A stretch of DNA of 64,000 nucleotides from Marinobacterium weihaiense (GTDB taxonomy: Bacteria; Pseudomonadota; Gammaproteobacteria; Pseudomonadales; Balneatricaceae): contig NZ_JAHQZT010000012.1 of NCBI RefSeq assembly GCF_019061305.1, positions 26,020 to 90,019 on the forward strand. Reading direction: 5' to 3'. Positions 1-9,440 of this stretch are shown piece by piece. Below the pieces are notes generated by a model. That model saw only the letters and a list, made by a program, of their open reading frames with translations, was not told where the DNA came from and made no database searches. Within the stretch, counting starts at the first letter, position 1. Each line of letters begins with the position of its first letter. The position numbers and the translations under genes were made by a program.

Positions 1-493
1 CGCAGGCCTGGTGAGCGGCGGCATCGATTCCCAACGCCAGCCCACTGACCGGGATCACGCCGGCACGGCTGAACGCCGCCGCAAAGTCATGTGCCAGACG
101 ACAGCCTTCCCGACTGGCCTTGCGGCTGCCCACCAGGGCCAGCTGGGGCAGGGACAGTATATCCGGGGCACCGCGCACCCACAGCAGGGCCGGAGGATCG
201 ATAATCTGGCGCAGAAGATCGGGATAGCGGGCATCGGACAACGTTATCAGATGCAGGGCTTCATGCTCGGCATAGGCCAACAGTTCGTCTGCCCGGCGAT
301 AGAGTGCGCCTTGGCGCTGGTAGTCATGGAGGGCAGCCAGTGTCTGGGGACGCAAGCGGCAGTGGGGTGGCAGGCCGGTTTCGGCCCGCAGCAGGCGGGG
401 CAGATCCACGCCTTCCTGGCGGAGTCGTGCCAGCGTTGCCGGGCCCAGGCCCGGTAACAAACTGACAGCGACCCACTCCCTTGGATCGCTCAT
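1..493 (-). CDS. dprA: DNA processing protein DprA (partial, C-terminus outside window)
   Basis: The minus strand reads into the window edge and gives about 164 N-terminal residues of DprA/Smf. This is the RecA loader that protects incoming single-stranded DNA in natural transformation. The Rossmann-like core is visible as LALVGSRKASREG near residue 117 and VSGLALGIDAAAH near 150, both hallmarks of the family. An in-frame ATG two codons upstream (start at 499) is also possible. AGGAG lies 9 bases before the chosen ATG but only 3 before the upstream one. Downstream of a LysM gene and near def-fmt is the usual place for dprA in gammaproteobacteria. Confidence 0.9.
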   Translation of the reverse strand, partial: MSDPREWVAVSLLPGLGPATLARLRQEGVDLPRLLRAETGLPPHCRLRPQTLAALHDYQRQGALYRRADELLAYAEHEALHLITLSDARYPDLLRQIIDPPALLWVRGAPDILSLPQLALVGSRKASREGCRLAHDFAAAFSRAGVIPVSGLALGIDAAAHQAC

Positions 494-511
494 GGACATG
501 GTCTCCTTGTA

Positions 512-1546
512 TCAGGGGGTGCGTAGCTCGTCACCCACCGAAATCACATTGGTCGCATTGAGCACCAGTCCATAGCTGACACGGTCAAAGATCTTGAACA
601 CCATCAGCTCACCGGCACGCTCGGCCGGCAGGTTAACCAATTCGCCATTGACCGGGTCTTTGACCTGCTCGCCCTTCTTGTAGATGGCGAATACATGGCC
701 GGGCTCGACCCCCTCGAACTCACCCACGCTCAAGGCCACAGCATCAAACTGGCCGATCTTGGCCACGCCGCCGAGTACGTCGATGATCACGCCACTCTCG
801 ACCTCAGGCGCCGGCTGCGGCTGGAATACGGACTGGATACGCTTGGACTGGCTGGGCAGCAGTCGATCGCGGGTGCGTACTTCCTCGCGGGTCTTATCAA
901 GATCCAGCGTGACCACATCGCCATCCACGGAGGCAACCGACACGTCTGCCACCTTGTAGAGTTCATAACCGAGGAACTCGCCGGTCACCGGATGGGTGTA
1001 CTCACGCGACGGACGGTACAGCGTCTGCTGCTCGGCCTCTTCCTCAACCAGCATGCCCCGGGCATAGACACGGTCACCGGCGCCGGCAATGATGCTTTCG
1101 TTACGACCGCCGATCACGTAGGGCGCCGACTGCAGCACATCATCCTGGGTCACCAGGTTATCGTTCAGGAAGCTGGCAATGTCACGCAGCGGGATGGCCG
1201 GTACCGGCTGCGCCAGCGGTTGCACGCGCACCTGCGGGCTGAGCTTGCGCAGGCCACGACGCAGGTTGAGACGCGGCTGACCATCGACCCAGGTCAGGTA
1301 GATCTGGTCGCCCGGATAGATCAGGTGAGGGTTTTCAATCTGAGGATTGACCTCCCAGACTTCGGGCCAGCGCCAGGGGGTCTGCAGGAAGCGCCCCGAT
1401 ATGTCCCACAGGGTATCGCCCTTGACCACCACATATTCGGTCGGGTGATCTTCCTGCAGTTTCAGCCGGTCCGCGCGCTCGGCGGCAGTTGCCGTTCCTG
1501 CCAGCATCAGGCAGGCGCCAACCACGCCATACAGCAATCCTCTCAT
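512..1546 (-). CDS. LysM domain envelope protein
   Basis: A 344-residue exported protein. It has a signal peptide at residues 1-21 (hydrophobic core, cleavage near ATA-AE) and one LysM peptidoglycan-binding domain at about 38-84, with the typical YVVVKGDTLWDIS start and YPGDQIYL end. The remaining 260 residues have no motif I recognise. LysM proteins of this size sit between dprA and def in Pseudomonas and relatives, where the role is unproven but presumed to involve the cell wall. It is co-directional with dprA (18-base gap), so the two probably share a transcript, and divergent from def. Confidence 0.88.
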   Translation of the reverse strand: MRGLLYGVVGACLMLAGTATAAERADRLKLQEDHPTEYVVVKGDTLWDISGRFLQTPWRWPEVWEVNPQIENPHLIYPGDQIYLTWVDGQPRLNLRRGLRKLSPQVRVQPLAQPVPAIPLRDIASFLNDNLVTQDDVLQSAPYVIGGRNESIIAGAGDRVYARGMLVEEEAEQQTLYRPSREYTHPVTGEFLGYELYKVADVSVASVDGDVVTLDLDKTREEVRTRDRLLPSQSKRIQSVFQPQPAPEVESGVIIDVLGGVAKIGQFDAVALSVGEFEGVEPGHVFAIYKKGEQVKDPVNGELVNLPAERAGELMVFKIFDRVSYGLVLNATNVISVGDELRTP

Positions 1547-1637
1547 TGTTCAGCTCCCTTGTACGTTAGGCCTAAGACAACCCGCCGCATCCGCGTGCTC
1601 CAGGTCCGCAAAGCAATGCATTAGTCAGGTTATTCAG

Positions 1638-1643
1638 TATAAT
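1638..1643 (+). promoter_or_regulatory. -10 element of the def promoter
   Basis: A perfect TATAAT lies 64 bases before the def start in the 160-base gap between the divergent LysM gene and def. No convincing -35 hexamer is seen at the right spacing, so only the -10 is called. Confidence 0.5.
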
Positions 1644-1706
1644 GATGGCTGTTCATTTTTTTTACCACTAAGGGCCGGATTTTAACGTCCGCTAAAGCAG
1701 ATACCT

Positions 1707-2225
1707 ATGGCCAAGCTCAATATTCTCGAATTTCCTGATCCGCGTCTAAGAACCATCGCCGAACCGGTTGAACAGGTTGATGACGAGATCCGCCAACTGG
1801 TCGACGACATGTTCGAGACCATGTACGACGCGCCGGGCATCGGTCTGGCGGCGACCCAAGTGAACGTGCACAAGCAAGTCGTGACCATCGACCTGTCGGA
1901 AGACGGCACCGAGCCGCTGGTGATGATTAACCCGTCCTACACCGTGCTGCAGGATGAGCTGGAGCAGATGCAGGAAGGCTGTCTGTCGGTCCCCGGCTAC
2001 TATGAAGAGGTCGAGCGTCCCAACCGCATTCTGCTCAAGGCGCTGGACCGGGATGGCAAGCCCTACGAACTGGAAGCGGACGGCCTGCTGGCCGTGTGCA
2101 TTCAGCACGAACTGGATCACCTAAACGGCAAACTGTTCGTTGACTACCTCACCGCGCTGAAACGCAACCGCATTCGTACCAAGCTGGAGAAAAAGCACCG
2201 GCTTGAAGCCCAGCACCAGGGCTGA
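1707..2225 (+). CDS. def: Peptide deformylase
   Basis: Removes the N-formyl group from new polypeptides in the cytoplasm and uses a bound Fe2+ or similar metal. All three family motifs are present: GIGLA at residues 44-48, EGCLS at 90-94 (metal ligand Cys92) and HELDH at 134-138 (two ligand histidines and the catalytic Glu). The length of 172 residues is normal. It is followed by fmt, which adds the formyl group to initiator tRNA. Here a strong terminator-like hairpin separates the two, so fmt expression may be partly uncoupled. The Shine-Dalgarno before the ATG is weak. Confidence 0.98.
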   Translation: MAKLNILEFPDPRLRTIAEPVEQVDDEIRQLVDDMFETMYDAPGIGLAATQVNVHKQVVTIDLSEDGTEPLVMINPSYTVLQDELEQMQEGCLSVPGYYEEVERPNRILLKALDRDGKPYELEADGLLAVCIQHELDHLNGKLFVDYLTALKRNRIRTKLEKKHRLEAQHQG

Positions 2226-2243
2226 TCGACCCGGCATGTTCCG

Positions 2244-2273
2244 AAACAGGTTTGCGCAGGCAAGCCTGTTTTT
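2244..2273 (+). terminator. Rho-independent terminator or attenuator between def and fmt
   Basis: A 12-base stem (2244-2255 with 2260-2271, one G-U pair) has a GCAG loop and runs into a T tract. It lies in the 65-base gap between two genes that are usually co-transcribed. Form and position suggest partial termination after def. Confidence 0.7.
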
Positions 2274-2290
2274 GTATGGAGTTTCGTTGA

Positions 2291-3244
2291 ATGAGTAATA
2301 CCCCTCTGCGCATCGTCTTTGCCGGCACCCCGGAATTTGCCGCCGAAAGCCTGGCGGCGGTCCTGGCCAGCGACCACCAGGTGGTGGCGGTCTATACCCA
2401 GCCGGACCGGCCTGCCGGCCGTGGCCGCAAGCTGCGTCCCAGTCCGGTCAAGGCGCTGGCCCTGCAACACGACCTACCGGTACACCAGCCCCTGAGCCTC
2501 AAGGATAGCGAACAGCAGCAGATCCTCGCTGACCTGAACGCGGACCTGATGATCGTGGTCGCCTATGGACTGCTGCTGCCACAGGCCGTTCTGGATACCC
2601 CGCGCCTGGGCTGCATCAACGTACACGCCTCGCTGCTGCCGCGCTGGCGCGGTGCCGCGCCGATCCACCGCGCGCTGCTGGCGGGTGACGCCACCACCGG
2701 CATCACCATCATGCAAATGGATGCCGGACTGGATACCGGCGACATGCTGAGCAAGGCCGAGTGCACTATTGAAGCCGGCGACACCAGCGGCAGCCTGCAT
2801 GACCGCCTGGCGGCGATCGGCGCCAAGCTGCTGGTCGACACCCTGGCCCCTCTGGCTTCCGGTACCCTGACACCGGAAGCCCAGGACAACGACCAGGCCA
2901 CCTATGCCCATAAGCTGGACAAACAGGAAGGGCAGATTGACTGGGCGCTGTCCGCGGAAGACGTGGCCCGCCGCGTGCGCGGCTTCAATCCCTGGCCGGT
3001 CTGTTTTACCCGGTTGGGTGAAGACAACCTGCGGGTCTGGTTGGCCGAACCGGAGACCGCCGTCGCGGCCGACGCAGCCCCCGGCACCATCGTCGCTGCC
3101 GACGCGGACGGCCTGCGCGTTGCCTGTGGCCAGGGCTGTGTTCGCCTGACCCAGCTGCAGCTGCCCGGCGGCAAGGCCCAGCCGGTCAAGACTCTGCTCA
3201 ATGCCCACAGAGACCGTTTCGCCCCGGGGGTTCGCCTTGGCTGA
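2291..3244 (+). CDS. fmt: Methionyl-tRNA formyltransferase
   Basis: Transfers the formyl group from 10-formyltetrahydrofolate to Met-tRNA(fMet). The N-terminal formyltransferase fold carries the catalytic set Asn110, His112 and Asp148, and the signature SLLPRWRGAAPI at 114-125. The C-terminal OB-like tRNA-binding domain follows from about residue 210. The length of 317 residues is normal. It is preceded by GGAG and continues into rsmB with overlapping ends, so fmt-rsmB-trkA-trkH likely form one transcription unit. Confidence 0.98.
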   Translation: MSNTPLRIVFAGTPEFAAESLAAVLASDHQVVAVYTQPDRPAGRGRKLRPSPVKALALQHDLPVHQPLSLKDSEQQQILADLNADLMIVVAYGLLLPQAVLDTPRLGCINVHASLLPRWRGAAPIHRALLAGDATTGITIMQMDAGLDTGDMLSKAECTIEAGDTSGSLHDRLAAIGAKLLVDTLAPLASGTLTPEAQDNDQATYAHKLDKQEGQIDWALSAEDVARRVRGFNPWPVCFTRLGEDNLRVWLAEPETAVAADAAPGTIVAADADGLRVACGQGCVRLTQLQLPGGKAQPVKTLLNAHRDRFAPGVRLG

Positions 3245-4556
3245 TGCAATCAACATTCGGGCGCTGGCTGCCGACGTGTTGGCGCCGCTGCTGCGTCAGC
3301 ACGGCTCCCTGAACACTCATCTGCCCGACGCCCTGGCACACTGTCCGCCGCAGGATCGCGCCCTGCTGCAGCAGCTGTGCTATGGCAGCATGCGCGAGCT
3401 ATTTCGACTGCAGGCTCTGGCGCAAAAGCTGCTGCAAAAGCCGTTCAAACCGCAGGATATGGACCTTCAGGCCCTGCTGCTGATCGGCCTCTGGCAGCTC
3501 AGGTCCAGCCGCATTCCGGCCCATGCCGCCCTGCATGAAACCGTTGAAGCTACGCTGGTCCTGAATAAACCCTGGGCCAAAAAGCTGTTCAACGCCGTGC
3601 TGCGCCGTTACCAGCGCGAGCAGGATACACTGGAACAGCAGCTGGCAGACGACCCCTGTTTCACGTGGAACCATCCCGACTGGTTCGTCAGCAAGCTGCA
3701 GCACAACTGGCCCGACCACTGGCAGCACATTCTCGCCGCCAACGACGAACAGGCACCGCTGACCCTGCGTGTCAACCGACGCCAGCAGAGCCGGGAGCAG
3801 GCACTCGCCCGTCTGAATGCGGCCGGCATCGACGCCAGCACCTGCCGCTTCAGCGCCGACGGCCTGACCCTGGCCCAGGCCATGGACGTCAACGCACTGC
3901 CCGGGTTCGAACAGGGCGCGCTGAGCGTGCAAGACGAGGCCGCCCAGCTGGCGGTCCAACTGCTTGATCTACAGCCGGGGCTGCGGGTACTGGATGCCTG
4001 TGCGGCGCCCGGCGGCAAGCTGTGTCATCTGCTTGAAGTCGCTCCCGAGCTACAGGCGGTCACCGCCGTCGAGCTGGAACCGGCCCGGGCCCAACGCATC
4101 GCCGACAACCTGCAGCGCTTGAACCTGCAGCTTGAATGCCAGGTGTTGACCGCCGATGCCAGCAGCCGCGACTGGTGGCAGGGCCAGCCCTATGACCGGA
4201 TTCTGGTGGATGCCCCCTGCAGCGGCACCGGCGTCATTCGCCGCCACCCGGACATCAAGTGGTTGCGCCGGGGCGAAGACATCGCGGCTCTGGCGCAGGT
4301 ACAGCTGGGCATCCTGGCCAACCTCTGGCAGCTGCTGCCGCCGGGCGGGCGTCTGGTCTATGCCACCTGCTCCATCTTCAGCCAGGAAAACGAGCGCATC
4401 ATCGAACGCTTCCTTAAACAGCAGGCAGACGCACGCCACGCGCCCATCGAGGCACCCTGGGGCGAAGCCCGTCCCTTCGGGCGCCAGCTGTTTCCGCAGC
4501 CGGGCGGCCACGACGGTTTCTATTATGCGGTGCTGAGCAAAGCAACGGACACCTGA
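3237..4556 (+). CDS. rsmB: 16S rRNA m5C967 methyltransferase RsmB
   Basis: Methylates C967 of 16S rRNA using SAM. An N-terminal NusB-like RNA-binding domain (about residues 1-140) precedes a Rossmann methyltransferase domain with DACAAPGGK near 253, the catalytic PCSG loop near 327 and ATCS near 376 (the second cysteine motif). I chose the TTG at 3237 because it puts six or seven residues before the conserved [10 protein letters not shown] helix, as in E. coli, and has GGGGG upstream. An ATG at 3201 in the same frame would add 12 residues and overlap fmt by 44 bases. A parS-like sequence lies inside the gene at 3657-3672. Confidence 0.95.
   Translation: MADAINIRALAADVLAPLLRQHGSLNTHLPDALAHCPPQDRALLQQLCYGSMRELFRLQALAQKLLQKPFKPQDMDLQALLLIGLWQLRSSRIPAHAALHETVEATLVLNKPWAKKLFNAVLRRYQREQDTLEQQLADDPCFTWNHPDWFVSKLQHNWPDHWQHILAANDEQAPLTLRVNRRQQSREQALARLNAAGIDASTCRFSADGLTLAQAMDVNALPGFEQGALSVQDEAAQLAVQLLDLQPGLRVLDACAAPGGKLCHLLEVAPELQAVTAVELEPARAQRIADNLQRLNLQLECQVLTADASSRDWWQGQPYDRILVDAPCSGTGVIRRHPDIKWLRRGEDIAALAQVQLGILANLWQLLPPGGRLVYATCSIFSQENERIIERFLKQQADARHAPIEAPWGEARPFGRQLFPQPGGHDGFYYAVLSKATDT
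3657..3672 (+). promoter_or_regulatory. parS-like ParB-binding site inside rsmB
   Basis: TGTTTCACGTGGAACC keeps the CACGTG core and differs from the pseudomonad-type parS TGTTCCACGTGGAACC, as I recall it, at one base. It differs from the perfect palindrome at 11578 at two. It lies about 20 kb from the origin candidate, within the range where chromosomal parS sites cluster. Its position inside a coding region is common for parS. Confidence 0.7.
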
Positions 4557-4560
4557 GCCT

Positions 4561-5937
4561 ATGAAGATCATCATTCTGGGAGCCGGGCAGGTCGGCGGCT
4601 CGCTGGCCGAGCATCTGGCCAACGAAGCCAACGACATTACGGTCATCGACACCGACAGCGCACGCCTGCGCGAACTGCAGGACCGGCTCGATATCCGTAC
4701 CATCGAAGGCAAGGCCTCCTATCCCAGCGCCCTGGAGCAGGCCAGCGCTCAGGATGCCGACATGCTGATTGCCGTTACCAACAGTGACGAGGTCAACATG
4801 ATCGCCTGCCAGATCGCCCGCACCCTATTCACCGTGCCTACCAAGATCGCCCGCGTGCGCGAACATGACTACCTGCAGCGCAACCACGCCATCTTCGGTG
4901 ACAAGGGCATCCCCGTGGACGTGCTGATCAGCCCGGAAGAACTGGTAACCCAGCACATCAAGCGCATGATCCAGTACCCCGGTGCCCTGCAGGTGCTCGA
5001 CTTTGCCTCGGGTCAGGCCCAGTTGGTTGCGGTCAAGGCCTATTACGGCGGTCCGCTGGTCGGGCGCGAGATCTCCTTCCTGCGCTCGCACATGCCCAAC
5101 ATCGACACCCGCGTGGCCGCCATCTTCCGTCAGGATCATCCCATGATTCCGAAAGGGGATACGGTGATCGAGGCCGATGACGAGGTGTTCTTCATTGCCG
5201 CCCGGCGCGACATCCGCGCCGTCATGAGCGAACTGCGCCGACTGGACCGCTCCTACAAGCGCATTATGATCGCCGGCGGCGGCAATATCGGCGCCCGGCT
5301 GGCCGGCTCGCTGGAAAACGACTACCAGGTCAAGCTGATCGAGCGCGACCTGGGGCGCTGCAACTGGCTGGCCCGGGAGTTGAACAACACCATCGTGCTG
5401 CACGGCAGCGCCTCCGATCGCGATCTGCTGGTGGAGGAGAACATCGAGGACACCGACGTGTTCTGCGCGCTGACCAACGATGACGAGGCCAACATCATGG
5501 CCTCGATGCTGGCCAAGCGGCTGGGCGCGCGCACGGTGATGACCCTGATCAACAACCCGGCCTATGTCGATCTGGTGCAGGGCGGCGTCATCGATATCGC
5601 CATCTCGCCGCAGCAGACCACCATCGGCGCGCTGTTGACCCATGTGCGCCGCGGCGACGTCGCGGCCGTACACTCGCTGCGGCGCGGCGCCGCCGAGGCA
5701 CTGGAAGCGGTCGCTCACGGTGACAAGCGCAGCTCGCGGGTTGTCGGGCGCGCCATCGAGGAGATCGACCTGCCGCCGGGCACCACCATCGGTGCCATCA
5801 TCCGCGGCAACGAGGTGCTGATTGCCCATGACGATCTGGTGATCGAAAACGACGACCATGTCATCCTGTTCCTGGTAGACAAGCGGCGCATTGCGGAAGT
5901 GGAGCGCCTGTTCCAGGTCGGCCTGACCTTTTTCTGA
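4561..5937 (+). CDS. trkA: Trk potassium uptake regulatory protein TrkA
   Basis: Cytoplasmic NAD(H)/nucleotide-binding gating subunit of the Trk K+ transporter. It has two tandem RCK units. The first Rossmann motif ILGAGQVGG is at residues 5-13, followed by a TrkA-C domain near 140-220. The second, [10 protein letters not shown], is near 237, with a second TrkA-C domain at about 370-455. At 458 residues it matches E. coli TrkA. It starts 4 bases after rsmB and is followed 10 bases later by its channel partner trkH, so the K+ system is encoded as one unit. Confidence 0.97.
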   Translation: MKIIILGAGQVGGSLAEHLANEANDITVIDTDSARLRELQDRLDIRTIEGKASYPSALEQASAQDADMLIAVTNSDEVNMIACQIARTLFTVPTKIARVREHDYLQRNHAIFGDKGIPVDVLISPEELVTQHIKRMIQYPGALQVLDFASGQAQLVAVKAYYGGPLVGREISFLRSHMPNIDTRVAAIFRQDHPMIPKGDTVIEADDEVFFIAARRDIRAVMSELRRLDRSYKRIMIAGGGNIGARLAGSLENDYQVKLIERDLGRCNWLARELNNTIVLHGSASDRDLLVEENIEDTDVFCALTNDDEANIMASMLAKRLGARTVMTLINNPAYVDLVQGGVIDIAISPQQTTIGALLTHVRRGDVAAVHSLRRGAAEALEAVAHGDKRSSRVVGRAIEEIDLPPGTTIGAIIRGNEVLIAHDDLVIENDDHVILFLVDKRRIAEVERLFQVGLTFF

Positions 5938-5947
5938 GGCACTGTCG

Positions 5948-7396
5948 ATGCACTTTCAAGTGATCCTGCGCATTCTGGGTATCCTGCTGATGATCTTCAG
6001 CATTACCCAGCTGCCGCCCCTGGCGGTCTCCCTGTTTTATCAGGACATGACTCACTGGGCCTTTGCCACCGCCTTTGCCATCACCCTGGTGACCGGCTTC
6101 ATCATCTGGGTCCCGGTGTATGCGGTGCGTCAGGAGCTGAGTATTCGCGACGGTTTTCTGGTCACCGTGCTGTTCTGGACGGTGCTGGGCGTATTCGGTT
6201 CGCTGCCGCTGATGCTGGCCGAGGAGCCCGGCCTATCGGCGGTGGATGCGGTATTCGAGTCGATTTCCGGGCTGACCACTACCGGGGCCACGGTCATGAC
6301 CGGCCTGGACAGCTTGCCACACTCGATTCTCTATTATCGCCAGCAGCTGCAGTGGCTGGGCGGCATGGGGATCATCGTGCTGGCGGTGGCGATTCTGCCC
6401 ATGCTCGGCATCGGCGGCATGCAGCTGTACCGGGCCGAAACGCCGGGGCCGGTCAAGGACAACAAGCTGACGCCGCGTATCACCGAAACCGCCAAGGCAC
6501 TCTGGTACATCTACCTGTCGCTGACCGTCGCCTGCGCACTGGCCTACTGGCTGGCCGGCATGACCCCCTTCGACGCCATTGGCCACAGCTTCTCCACCGT
6601 GGCCATCGGCGGCTTCTCCACTCATGATGCCAGCATCGGCTATTTTGACAGTGCCGCCATCGAGGCGATCGGCATCTTCTTCATGGTGGTGGCCGGCATC
6701 AACTTCGGACTGCATTTCTTCGCCTGGCGCAACCACACGCTGCTGCATTACCTGCAGGACCCCGAGGTAAAGTTCTACCTGTCACTGCTGGGGCTGATCA
6801 CGCTGCTGTCGATGTTCGTGCTGGTGATGACCGATACCTATCCGGCGGTGGAATCCCTGCGCCGGGCCGCCTTCATGGTGGTGTCAGTGGCGACCACCAC
6901 CGGCTTTGCTACCGCCGATTTCGCCCACTGGCCGGCCATGCTGCCGTTCATGCTGTTCGTGCTGGCGTTTGTCGGCGGCTGCGCCAGCTCCACGGCAGGG
7001 GGCATGAAGGCGATCCGGGTCCTGCTGATCCTCAAGCAGGGCTACCGCGAGATTCTGCGCCTGATCCACCCCAATGCGGTGATCCCGGTCAAGCTGGGGT
7101 TGCGGCCGATTCCCGACCGCATTCTGCAGGCGGTCTGGGGCTTCTTCTCGGTATACCTGATCGTCTTCGTGGTGATGCTGATCGCGCTGCTGGCCACCGG
7201 TCTGGATCAGGTCACGGCCTGGTCGGCGGTGGGCGCCACGCTGAACAACCTGGGCCCGGGGCTGGGCGAGGTGGCGGCCCACTTTGGCGGCCTCAACCCG
7301 ACCGCCAAGTGGATTCTCTGCTTTGCCATGCTGCTGGGGCGTCTGGAAGTCTTCACCATGCTGGTACTGTTCACTCCGGCCTTCTGGCGCCGCTGA
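5948..7396 (+). CDS. trkH: Trk potassium transporter membrane subunit TrkH
   Basis: Inner-membrane K+ channel-like subunit of 482 residues with about ten hydrophobic segments arranged as four M1-P-M2 repeats. Filter-type loops are recognisable: SGLTTTGATV near residue 106, AIGGFSTHDA in the second repeat and TTTGFAT in the third. It acts with TrkA from the adjacent gene. The end faces the minus-strand acyltransferase gene with a 12-base gap. No clear bidirectional terminator is visible there. Confidence 0.97.
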   Translation: MHFQVILRILGILLMIFSITQLPPLAVSLFYQDMTHWAFATAFAITLVTGFIIWVPVYAVRQELSIRDGFLVTVLFWTVLGVFGSLPLMLAEEPGLSAVDAVFESISGLTTTGATVMTGLDSLPHSILYYRQQLQWLGGMGIIVLAVAILPMLGIGGMQLYRAETPGPVKDNKLTPRITETAKALWYIYLSLTVACALAYWLAGMTPFDAIGHSFSTVAIGGFSTHDASIGYFDSAAIEAIGIFFMVVAGINFGLHFFAWRNHTLLHYLQDPEVKFYLSLLGLITLLSMFVLVMTDTYPAVESLRRAAFMVVSVATTTGFATADFAHWPAMLPFMLFVLAFVGGCASSTAGGMKAIRVLLILKQGYREILRLIHPNAVIPVKLGLRPIPDRILQAVWGFFSVYLIVFVVMLIALLATGLDQVTAWSAVGATLNNLGPGLGEVAAHFGGLNPTAKWILCFAMLLGRLEVFTMLVLFTPAFWRR

Positions 7397-7408
7397 GGCG
7401 GCAGCACC

Positions 7409-8317
7409 CTAGCTGTAGAAACGAGGTGCGCCTTCGGGACGGGTGCTGAAACGGCGGTATTCCCACTGATACTGCTCCGGCAGGGCACGGACACAGGTCT
7501 CCACCGACCGGTTCATGGCCGCTGCCGCCGCCTCCAGATCGCGGCTGTTAATCTGCTCATCCGCCGCTACGAAGTGCAAGTCGAAGCCCTGTGCATCGGG
7601 CAGGCGCTCGGCATAGCCGCAGACCACCACCGCACCGGTCTGTGCCGCCAGCTGCGGCAGCAGCTTCATGGTCAGCGCCTGGACGCCGAAGAAAGGCACA
7701 TGGATGCCACCGCTGCGATCCGGTTCCTGATCCGGCAGGATCCCGACCATCTCGCCACGCCGGAGTGCCTTCATCACCATGCGCACGCCACGCGTATCGG
7801 CCGGTGCCATGCGTGTGCCCAGCCGGGCACGCATGCGCTTGATCAAGTCGTCCATCAGCTTCATCTGCGGCGGCTTGTACATGGCGGTAAAGGGGTAGTG
7901 GGCCGATAGGTAGAGATTGAGCACTTCCCAGTTGCCCAGGTGCGGCGCGATCAGAATCACCCCCTTGCCCGCATCAATCGCCTCGGCAAGCAGCGCTTCG
8001 TTGTGCACCTGACGCACCTTTTTCAATGTGCGCTCGGCCGGCCACAGCCAGGCCATGCCCATCTCGCACAACGAGCAGCCGGTCTGCTGCAGGCTGGCAC
8101 GGGCCAGTGCCTCACGCTCGGATTCGCTCCATTCGGGAAAGCAGGCGTTGACGTTGCGCCGTGTCTGCCGGGTCATCTTGGCGGCATCCCCCTTGCGCCA
8201 GTAACGGTTGCCCAGGCGGTGCCCCAGCCGCTGTGACAGACTCAACGGCAACAGCGCCAGCAACCCCAGCAGGGCAACGGCCAGCAATGACTTGATCAGC
8301 TTCACGGTTTTCTCCAT
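7409..8317 (-). CDS. Lysophospholipid/lipid A acyltransferase (LpxL/HtrB family)
   Basis: A 302-residue inner-membrane acyltransferase. It has an N-terminal hydrophobic anchor (about residues 7-27) and the catalytic HX4E motif HLGNWE at 126-131. Further conserved segments are MYKPPQ, RRGEMVGILPDQEPD and VPFFG, typical of LpxL/LpxM-type late acyltransferases that add secondary acyl chains to lipid A. Which acyl chain it adds cannot be told from sequence alone. It is a single gene between the convergent trkH and the divergent glyQ. Confidence 0.9.
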   Translation of the reverse strand: MEKTVKLIKSLLAVALLGLLALLPLSLSQRLGHRLGNRYWRKGDAAKMTRQTRRNVNACFPEWSESEREALARASLQQTGCSLCEMGMAWLWPAERTLKKVRQVHNEALLAEAIDAGKGVILIAPHLGNWEVLNLYLSAHYPFTAMYKPPQMKLMDDLIKRMRARLGTRMAPADTRGVRMVMKALRRGEMVGILPDQEPDRSGGIHVPFFGVQALTMKLLPQLAAQTGAVVVCGYAERLPDAQGFDLHFVAADEQINSRDLEAAAAAMNRSVETCVRALPEQYQWEYRRFSTRPEGAPRFYS

Positions 8318-8437
8318 CCATCCGGTACAGGCCCCTGATTATAGTCAGACCGAGCGCCGGGCGTAAGCGATGGCCTCCGACGGCCAGAAAGATGCCGCCG
8401 GGTCAAGCGGGGAGGGGGCATTCAGGCCGCTGTCATG

Positions 8438-8443
8438 TATAAT
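8438..8443 (+). promoter_or_regulatory. -10 element of the glyQS promoter
   Basis: A perfect TATAAT sits 31 bases upstream of the chosen glyQ ATG, within the extended open frame. A start there means translation cannot begin at the upstream ATG at 8370, which supports the downstream start. No strong -35 is visible. Confidence 0.55.
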
Positions 8444-8474
8444 TCTGCTCCTATTTCGACCACATTCAACAGCA

Positions 8475-9440
8475 ATGGTGATTTCCGTGACTGACAAGGT
8501 GACTCCAGACGTTAGCACATTCCAGGGACTGATCCTGGCCCTGCAGCAATACTGGGCCGAACAGGGCTGTGTCATCGTGCAGCCACTGGACCTGGAGGTG
8601 GGTGCCGGTACCTTCCACCCCTGTACCTTCCTGCGGGCCATCGGCCCCGAAACCTGGCGCTCCGCCTATGTGCAGCCCAGCCGCCGTCCCACCGATGGCC
8701 GCTATGGCGAAAACCCCAACCGCCTGCAGCACTACTACCAGTTCCAGACTGTACTCAAGCCTTCGCCCGATAACATTCAGGAACTCTACCTGGGTTCCCT
8801 GGAACGTTTGGGCATCGACCTGGGCGTGCATGATGTGCGCTTTGTCGAAGACAACTGGGAATCACCGACCCTCGGTGCCTGGGGCCTGGGCTGGGAAGTC
8901 TGGCTCAACGGCATGGAAGTGACCCAGTTTACCTACTTCCAGCAGGCCGGCGGTCTGGAATGTTACCCGGTCACCGGCGAGATCACCTACGGTCTTGAGC
9001 GTATCGCCATGTATATCCAGAACGTGGACAGCGTCTACGATCTGGTCTGGGCCCGCCACCCGGACGGCAGCGAAGTGACCTATGGGGATGTCTTCCACCA
9101 GAACGAAGTGGAGATGTCGACCTACAACTTCGAACACGCCGATGTCCCGGCACTGTTCACCAACTTCGATCACTACGAAGCCGAGTGCCAAAAACTGCTC
9201 GCCGCCAACCTGCCGCTGCCGGCCTATGAAATGGTGCTCAAGGCATCGCACACCTTCAACCTGCTGGATGCCCGTCACGCCATCTCCGTGACCGAGCGCC
9301 AGCGCTACATCCTGCGTGTGCGCACCCTGGCCCGCGACGTGGCCCATGCCTATTTCGAGGCGCGTCGTGCCCTTGGTTTCCCGATGGCCCCTGAAGCGAT
9401 TCGGGCAGAAGTTCTGGCTGCCTGCGAGGAGGATAAGTAA
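8475..9440 (+). CDS. glyQ: Glycyl-tRNA synthetase alpha subunit
   Basis: Catalytic subunit of the alpha2beta2 bacterial glycyl-tRNA synthetase, which charges tRNA-Gly. The conserved start [18 protein letters not shown] follows about 15 residues after the chosen ATG, as in E. coli (303 residues). Other family blocks visible are [20 protein letters not shown] and QPSRRP. An open frame extends back to 8370, but a -10 box at 8438 lies inside that extension. A GTG start at 8487 is also conceivable. The stop overlaps the glyS ATG in TAATG, which implies translational coupling that balances the subunits. Confidence 0.97.
   Translation: MVISVTDKVTPDVSTFQGLILALQQYWAEQGCVIVQPLDLEVGAGTFHPCTFLRAIGPETWRSAYVQPSRRPTDGRYGENPNRLQHYYQFQTVLKPSPDNIQELYLGSLERLGIDLGVHDVRFVEDNWESPTLGAWGLGWEVWLNGMEVTQFTYFQQAGGLECYPVTGEITYGLERIAMYIQNVDSVYDLVWARHPDGSEVTYGDVFHQNEVEMSTYNFEHADVPALFTNFDHYEAECQKLLAANLPLPAYEMVLKASHTFNLLDARHAISVTERQRYILRVRTLARDVAHAYFEARRALGFPMAPEAIRAEVLAACEEDK

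Noticed and set aside
4825..5859. 344-codon open frame opposite trkA
   Set aside because: Shadow of the trkA reading frame.
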